Source of the DNA: Candidatus Omnitrophota bacterium
GTDB taxonomy: Bacteria > Omnitrophota > 4484-213
Length of the DNA stretch: 8,907 bases
Direction of reading: 5' to 3'
Assembly: GCA_030639955.1 (NCBI GenBank)
Contig: DAOWKH010000050.1
Coordinates: 1 to 8,907, forward strand
The position numbers were made by a program, and so were the translations under genes. Below, one piece after another: positions 5,458 through 8,907 of the stretch (position 1 is the first letter of the stretch; every line of letters begins with the position of its first letter). The notes under the pieces were generated by a model. It searched no databases. It was not told the origin of the DNA and was given only the letters and a program-made list of their open reading frames with translations.

Positions 5458-6413
5458 AATAAAATCAATATTGCTTTCTGGAGATGCAGACGATTCTCGG
5501 CCTGCTCAAAAACAATAGAGTTTTTCCCGTCAATTACCTCATCGGTGATTTCTTCCCCCCGATGGGCAGGCAGACAGTGCATAATCAGGCAATCGGCTTT
5601 TGCATAACTAACTAATTTTTTATTTACCTGAAAATTCTGAAAAATCTTTTTGCGTTCTTCTTTTTCCTCTTCTTTCCCCATACTTGTCCAGACATCGGTA
5701 TAGATAATATCGGCATCTTTAACTGCTTCAATTGGATTATTCATAATTCTGATTTTTTCCGCCGAAGGCGGACCCGCCTTTGGCGGGGATTTTTGATTTT
5801 TCCTGCCTGCCGGCAAGGCAGGGATTTTCATTTTCGGCTCATAGCCAAGGGGAGTGGCAATATTTAAATCCGCTTTTGTCTTGTTACAACCGTAGATTAG
5901 AGAATAGCAAACATTATTTCCATCGCCAACATAGGCAATTTTTACCTTTTTTAAATCGCCTTTTCTTTCCTTAATAGTAAAAAGGTCAGAGAGAACCTGG
6001 CAGGGATGAAGTAAATCGGTTAAGGCATTTATTACCGGAACAGTGCTATACTCAGCAAAATCAAGAAGGAGTTGATGCGAAAATGTTCTAATAACAACTC
6101 CCTCTACATAGCTGGATAAAACCCTGGCAATATCCTTTACCGCTTCTCTTTCAGTCCAGCCTTCGCCAAGGCTTCGGCGGACAGGCACGCCAATTTCCTC
6201 CTCTAAGTAAACCGCCTTTGCTCCTAATTGAAAAATTCCTGTCTCAAAGGACACCCGTGTTCTTAAAGAGGGTTTATGAAAAATAAGGGCAAAGGATTTC
6301 CCTTGTAGATAGCGGCTAAATTTGTGTGGCTTTTTCTTTATCTGCTTAGCCAGAGAGAAAATTTTTTCTATTTCTTCAATGCTTAAGTCCTTTATAGAAA
6401 TTAGATTCTTCAT
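5445..6413 (-). CDS. argF: Ornithine carbamoyltransferase ArgF with two palindromic inserts
   Basis: ArgF transfers the carbamoyl group from carbamoyl phosphate to ornithine, giving citrulline. Carbamoyl-phosphate motif SLRTR (49-53, the family's S-T-R-T-R) is followed by HPCQ (136-139), the ornithine-binding DVWTSMG (240-246), and HCLP (279-282), so an ornithine and not an aspartate transcarbamylase is indicated. At 322 residues it exceeds the usual 300-310. The excess is accounted for by RRSLGEG (79-85), placed before EREAVKDIARVLS, and by residues about 198-219 between GYEPKMKI and IRIMNNPIEAVKDAD. Both are encoded by GC-rich palindromic DNA unlike the rest of the gene. The ATG overlaps the argD stop as ATGA (6410-6413), with GGAGAAG inside the argD end as ribosome-binding site, implying translational coupling. 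Catalytic motifs are complete, so it is likely functional. Confidence 0.96.
   Translation of the reverse strand: MKNLISIKDLSIEEIEKIFSLAKQIKKKPHKFSRYLQGKSFALIFHKPSLRTRVSFETGIFQLGAKAVYLEEEIGVPVRRSLGEGWTEREAVKDIARVLSSYVEGVVIRTFSHQLLLDFAEYSTVPVINALTDLLHPCQVLSDLFTIKERKGDLKKVKIAYVGDGNNVCYSLIYGCNKTKADLNIATPLGYEPKMKIPALPAGRKNQKSPPKAGPPSAEKIRIMNNPIEAVKDADIIYTDVWTSMGKEEEKEERKKIFQNFQVNKKLVSYAKADCLIMHCLPAHRGEEITDEVIDGKNSIVFEQAENRLHLQKAILILLDIL
5757..5822 (-). repeat. Composite palindrome-heptamer-palindrome insert in argF
   Basis: Three modules lie side by side. At 5759-5786 is a near-perfect palindrome of two 13-nt arms (12 of 13 paired) around AC, itself made of two small hairpins, CCGCC-GAA-GGCGG and CCCGCC-TTT-GGCGGG. 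At 5789-5802 are two 7-base units, ATTTTTG and ATTTTTC, as in dapF and argG. At 5802-5822 is a near-palindrome with arms CCTGCC/GGCAGG and inner TGCC/GGCA. The whole encodes ArgF residues about 198-219, rich in Pro, Ala and Gly, with KNQKS from the heptamer. The frame is kept and the flanking sequence is normal ArgF. Confidence 0.85.
6159..6180 (-). repeat. GC-rich imperfect palindrome insert in argF
   Basis: The DNA holds GCCTT/AAGGC (6159-6163/6168-6172) and a repeated CTTCG (6161-6165 and 6172-6176 region), and encodes RRSLGEG at ArgF residues 79-85. In most relatives this loop, before the helix REAVKDIARVLS, is only a few residues long. The local GC content is clearly above the surrounding gene. 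Insertion is inferred from family knowledge. Confidence 0.65.
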
Positions 6414-7600
6414 ATCTTCTCCTTCTCCGCCTGCAGCACCCCATCCAAAATCCCCACTCCTTTATCAATATCTTTTTTCTTTATCACCAATGGAGGCATA
6501 AGTCTCAAAATTTTATCTTGAGTGCAATTAATAAGCAAACCTTTGTCAAGGCAGTTCTGGACAATCCCTGTTCCTTCAATAGTCAATTCCACCCCCCACA
6601 TCAAACCTCTTCCGCGAATTTCCTTAATAAAAACATATTTCTTTTTTAATTTCTCTAATTTTTCTTTTAAATAATCACCCATTTCGGCGGCATTTCTTAA
6701 TAATTTTTCCTTTTTAATTGCCTTAAATACGGCTAATCCGACCTTGCAGACCAATGGATTGCCGCCAAAAGTAGAGGCGTGCGAATGCGGCGAAAAGACA
6801 TCAGCAATCTCTTTTTTTACTACCATTGCTCCGATGGGAACACCGCCGCCCAAGCCCTTGGCTAAAAGCAGGACATCGGGTTTTATTCCATAATGTTGAT
6901 AGCAGAATAACCTTCCTGTTCTTCCTATACCTGTCTGCACCTCATCAAAAATTAGGAGGATATCTCTCTTGTCGCAAATCTGACGCAGTTCGTTTATATA
7001 ATCCTCATCGGCGATATTTACTCCCCCTTCTCCTTGAATAAGCTCTAAGATTATGGCGATTGTCTTTTCATTTATTGCTTCTTTAGTTGCCTTGATATCA
7101 TTAAACGGGGCATATTTAAATCCGCTGGGCAAGGGCTCGTAACCAAAATGATATTTTTCCTGACCGGTCAGAGTCAAAGTCGCCAGTGTTCGGCCGTGAA
7201 AAGATTTATACATTGAGATAATTTCCCGCCTCTTCCCTTTGCCGTATTTGCGGGCAAATTTAATCGCCGCCTCGTTTGCCTCTGCGCCGCTGTTGCAGAA
7301 AAAGACCTTGCCGCCAAAAGAGCTCTCGGAAATCTCTCGGGCTAACTTTGCCTGCAACAAACCATAGTAATTATTGGGAATGTGCAGGAGCTTTTTCGCC
7401 TGGTCTTTTAGAGCGTTTACCACTGCCGGGTGGCAATGTCCTAAATTACTTACTCCCCAAGAGGAGAAAAAATCAAGATACTCTCTTTGCTCCACATCCC
7501 AGACCTTAACTCCTTTCCCCTTCACCAAAGCCAAGGGAAGATGGCTATAAGTAGGAACTATATATCTTTCGTATAACTTAGCAATTTTGTTAGTGGTCAT
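6410..7600 (-). CDS. argD: Acetylornithine aminotransferase ArgD
   Basis: ArgD is a class-III PLP aminotransferase converting N-acetylglutamate semialdehyde and glutamate to N-acetylornithine; many also act as succinyldiaminopimelate aminotransferase in the lysine pathway, which would suit the nearby dapF and lysA. Motifs are the cofactor phosphate site NSGAEANE (103-110), FDEVQTGIGRTG (218-229, with Asp219 contacting the pyridine nitrogen), Schiff-base Lys248 in LAKGLGGG, and HASTFGGNPL (274-283). At 396 residues the length is normal and no repeat insert is visible. The ATG at 7598-7600 fits the family N-terminus, yet the 16 nt upstream (AT-rich, bordering a repeat array) show no ribosome-binding sequence. 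It overlaps argF by 4 nt. Assignment as ArgD and not GabT or RocD rests on the operon context. Confidence 0.95.
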   Translation of the reverse strand: MTTNKIAKLYERYIVPTYSHLPLALVKGKGVKVWDVEQREYLDFFSSWGVSNLGHCHPAVVNALKDQAKKLLHIPNNYYGLLQAKLAREISESSFGGKVFFCNSGAEANEAAIKFARKYGKGKRREIISMYKSFHGRTLATLTLTGQEKYHFGYEPLPSGFKYAPFNDIKATKEAINEKTIAIILELIQGEGGVNIADEDYINELRQICDKRDILLIFDEVQTGIGRTGRLFCYQHYGIKPDVLLLAKGLGGGVPIGAMVVKKEIADVFSPHSHASTFGGNPLVCKVGLAVFKAIKKEKLLRNAAEMGDYLKEKLEKLKKKYVFIKEIRGRGLMWGVELTIEGTGIVQNCLDKGLLINCTQDKILRLMPPLVIKKKDIDKGVGILDGVLQAEKEKI

Positions 7601-7604
7601 AGCT

Positions 7605-7646
7605 AATAATCAATTTAAAATTATCAATTACCAATTATCAATTTTC
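7605..7646. repeat. Degenerate 7-base array, left arm of the argB-argD gap
   Basis: Six successive 7-base units in constant phase: AATAATC, AATTTAA, AATTATC, AATTACC, AATTATC, AATTTTC. The last four are closely related. The array begins 4 nt upstream of the argD ATG and may explain the missing ribosome-binding site there. Confidence 0.75.
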
Positions 7647-7656
7647 ATTTATTTAA

Positions 7657-7681
7657 ATTATACTTGCCTCTTCGGGCAAGT
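7657..7681 (-). promoter_or_regulatory. Hairpin with a TATAAT box between argB and argD
   Basis: ACTTGCC (7662-7668) and GGCAAGT (7675-7681) form a perfect 7-bp stem with a 6-nt loop. On the minus strand the stem runs into TATAAT (7657-7662), a consensus -10 box facing argD, about 57 nt upstream of its ATG. I find no matching -35 at 16-18 nt, so promoter activity is only possible. The hairpin lacks a U-run. It sits between two inverted heptamer arrays. Confidence 0.35.
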
Positions 7682-7689
7682 CCCCTAGC

Positions 7690-7748
7690 AATTGAAAATT
7701 CTGAAATTGGAAATTGATTGGAAATTAGAAATTGAAAATTGAAAATTT
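7690..7748. repeat. Degenerate 7-base array, right arm of the argB-argD gap
   Basis: Units are AATTGAA, AATTCTG, GAAATTG twice, a 4-nt ATTG interruption, then GAAATTA, GAAATTG, AAAATTG and AAAATTT. Read on the minus strand these are AATTTTC-type units, so this array is an inverted partner of 7605-7646. Together they flank the hairpin at 7662-7681 and make the whole 166-nt gap a long imperfect inverted repeat without a gene. Confidence 0.75.
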
Positions 7749-7766
7749 ATTTTGGTTTCTCGCTAC

Positions 7767-8606
7767 TTATCTAATTATCTCCGTTCCAATTCCCTGGTCG
7801 GTAAATATCTCCAGAAGCAAAGAGTGTTTTATCCTTCCGTCAACAATGTGGACTTTATTCACTTTGTGATACAAGGCCTTAACACCGGCATTCACCTTGG
7901 GGACCATTCCCTCAATGATAATCTCTCTTTTAATTAAATTGTTTACCTCTTTGATGCGGAGTGTAGAAATTAAAGAACTTTTTTTATCTTTTTCGGCTAA
8001 AATTCCGACTACATCGGTAAGCAGAACCAGCTTTTCTGTCTCCATTTCTAAACTAACTTCAGCGGCGGCCTGGTCGGCATTAATATTGTATACATTTTGA
8101 CTATTCTTCCCTAAAGGAGAAATTATAGGAATTTTCTTCTCTTCCAAAAATTTATTTATCTTCTGAGTATCTACAGATTCCACTTCTCCTACAAAACCAA
8201 TTTCTGCACTGTGGGGACTCACTCTGAAAACATCTTCACCATTCACTCCCACAGATTCCCCTCCTAATTCCTTGATTTCTCCTACAATCTGTTTGTTTAA
8301 TTTTCTTAGAGTAGAAATCACTGTCTCTATTGTATTCCTGTCCGTCACCCTCAATCCGTTAGCAAATTTAGGCTGTTTACCTTCTTCTTTTAAACTTTGA
8401 TTAATAAAATAGCCGCCGCCGTGAACTACTATCACCTTTATGCCCACATAGTTCATAAACACAATATCTTGTAAAATGGTTCTTCCTCTTTCCCTATCCA
8501 TCATTGCGCTACCGCCATACTTCACCACAAAAATTTTATTGCGGAAGTTTTTGATATAGGGCAGGGCTTCAATCAAAACATCGGCTTTCTCAATTATTTT
8601 TTTCAT
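7767..8606 (-). CDS. argB: Acetylglutamate kinase ArgB, arginine-sensing type
   Basis: ArgB phosphorylates N-acetylglutamate, the committed step of arginine synthesis, and belongs to the amino-acid kinase fold. Motifs are KYGGSAM (29-35) and VHGGG (61-65) for nucleotide phosphate binding, FANGLRVTD (81-89) for acetylglutamate binding, NINADQAA (174-181), and EGMVPKV (232-238). It has 279 residues, longer than the arginine-insensitive E. coli enzyme. An N-terminal helix (KADVLIEALPYIKNF, 7-21) and the C-terminal signature KHSLLLEIFTDQGIGTEI (260-277) are the two features that mark arginine-inhibited kinases, so feedback inhibition by arginine is predicted. The ATG at 8604-8606 lies 5 nt after the hicB stop with no recognisable ribosome-binding site, so reinitiation after hicB may be needed. 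The gene ends 166 nt before argD. Confidence 0.96.
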   Translation of the reverse strand: MKKIIEKADVLIEALPYIKNFRNKIFVVKYGGSAMMDRERGRTILQDIVFMNYVGIKVIVVHGGGYFINQSLKEEGKQPKFANGLRVTDRNTIETVISTLRKLNKQIVGEIKELGGESVGVNGEDVFRVSPHSAEIGFVGEVESVDTQKINKFLEEKKIPIISPLGKNSQNVYNINADQAAAEVSLEMETEKLVLLTDVVGILAEKDKKSSLISTLRIKEVNNLIKREIIIEGMVPKVNAGVKALYHKVNKVHIVDGRIKHSLLLEIFTDQGIGTEIIR

Positions 8607-8611
8607 TGTTT

Positions 8612-8824
8612 TTATTTAATAACAACATATTCTGCAATAGTATCCGGTTTAGGAATGGAGGAACGATCTTCAATTAGCCCCTGTATATGCATTTCGATTG
8701 CTTCATACATATTTTTCTCAGTCTCTTTGCGAGTTTTGCCTGTCGCCACACACCCCGGTAAATCAGGAGAATATGCCGAACAGTTATTTTTTGCTTTTTC
8801 AACGACAATAAGAAAACGATGCAT
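8612..8824 (-). CDS. hicB: HicB-family antitoxin, short form
   Basis: Seventy residues with the HicB fold signature: an N-terminal strand (FLIVVEK), the conserved SAYSPDLPGCVATGKT (16-31), then a helix (RKETEKNMYEAIEMHIQGLIED) and a final strand (IAEYVVI). HicB proteins of this fold bind and neutralise the HicA mRNA interferase. There is no room for the C-terminal DNA-binding domain found in longer HicB proteins, so autoregulation by this protein alone is doubtful. The start ATG at 8822-8824 is 2 nt after the hicA stop, with a GGGGGTG ribosome-binding site 8 nt upstream in the hicA end. Gene order toxin-antitoxin is the usual one for hicAB. The unusual point is its position directly ahead of argB. 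Confidence 0.88.
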   Translation of the reverse strand: MHRFLIVVEKAKNNCSAYSPDLPGCVATGKTRKETEKNMYEAIEMHIQGLIEDRSSIPKPDTIAEYVVIK

Positions 8825-8826
8825 AA

Positions 8827-8907
8827 TTACTTCACCCCCTTTTTCTTCAACTGCGCTTGCTTTAGAACACTATTTAAAGTCCCGGGAGCTAAATCATGGC
8901 TTGGATG
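8827..8907 (-). CDS. hicA: HicA-family mRNA interferase toxin, C-terminal 26 codons only
   Basis: The frame enters from the right window edge and ends at TAA (8827-8829). Its 26 residues contain HDLAPGTLNSVLKQAQL, which matches the conserved C-terminus of HicA (x-L-x-x-G-T-L-x-x-I-L-K-x-A). HicA is a small double-stranded-RNA-binding-like protein that cleaves mRNA. The catalytic histidine region lies outside the window, so intactness cannot be judged. The adjacent hicB supports the call. Confidence 0.75.
   Translation of the reverse strand, partial: HPSHDLAPGTLNSVLKQAQLKKKGVK

Noticed and set aside
6826..7509. Plus-strand open frames opposite argD
   Set aside because: Short, without domains or start signals, and fully explained as shadows of argD.
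7605..7760. ArgR/AhrC operator (ARG boxes) in the argB-argD gap
   Set aside because: TGAAAATT and AATTTTCA stretches resemble half-sites, but they are fully explained by the 7-base repeat units and are not arranged as a pair of 18-bp boxes at a promoter.
7601..7766. Lysine or other riboswitch in the gaps
   Set aside because: No conserved riboswitch core was recognised; the gaps consist of short repeats and simple hairpins.

Overview
The window is a compact minus-strand biosynthetic cluster. In transcription order (right to left) it holds the 3' end of a hicA toxin gene, hicB, argB, argD, argF, argG, argH, lysA, dapF and the 5' part of ribB/ribBA. No convincing plus-strand gene was found. The AT-rich composition, the argBDFGH-lysA-dapF order and the short repeats packed into and between genes suggest an uncultured, free-living bacterium with complete amino-acid pathways. 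A lineage such as Omnitrophota is my best guess, but this rests on general familiarity with such genomes and no marker gene is present to prove it.

Right edge (8612-8907): a HicA/HicB toxin-antitoxin pair abuts argB with only 5 nt between. Arginine block (2666-8606): N-acetylglutamate kinase, acetylornithine aminotransferase, ornithine carbamoyltransferase, argininosuccinate synthase and argininosuccinate lyase. Together they cover phosphorylation of N-acetylglutamate, the transamination to acetylornithine, and ornithine to arginine. argC and argJ (or argA/argE) are absent and may lie to the right. Lysine block (505-2673): diaminopimelate decarboxylase and diaminopimelate epimerase, the last two steps of the DAP pathway, which also supply meso-DAP for peptidoglycan. 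Left edge (1-515): 3,4-dihydroxy-2-butanone 4-phosphate synthase of riboflavin biosynthesis, cut by the window.

Many junctions overlap or nearly touch: hicA/hicB 2 nt, hicB/argB 5 nt, argD/argF ATGA overlap, argG/argH 26 nt, argH/lysA 8-nt overlap, dapF/ribB 11-nt overlap. This argues for one long transcript with translational coupling. The only three larger gaps (argB-argD, argF-argG, lysA-dapF) are each filled with repeats or palindromes.

The most striking content is this repeat load. Tandem arrays with a 7-base period and about 4.6-5.3 copies sit in frame inside dapF (three different units), inside lysA (one), and across the argG stop codon (one). Degenerate 7-base arrays of a further family fill two intergenic gaps. 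GC-rich palindromes add apparent extra peptide segments to argF (two sites) and argG (one site). In every coding case the frame stays open, the catalytic motifs remain, and the insert falls where relatives normally have a variable loop or the C-terminus. The genome thus appears to tolerate or spread short repeat units inside core metabolic genes, comparable to but apparently distinct from the heptanucleotide repeats of heterocystous cyanobacteria and the palindromic elements of Rickettsia.
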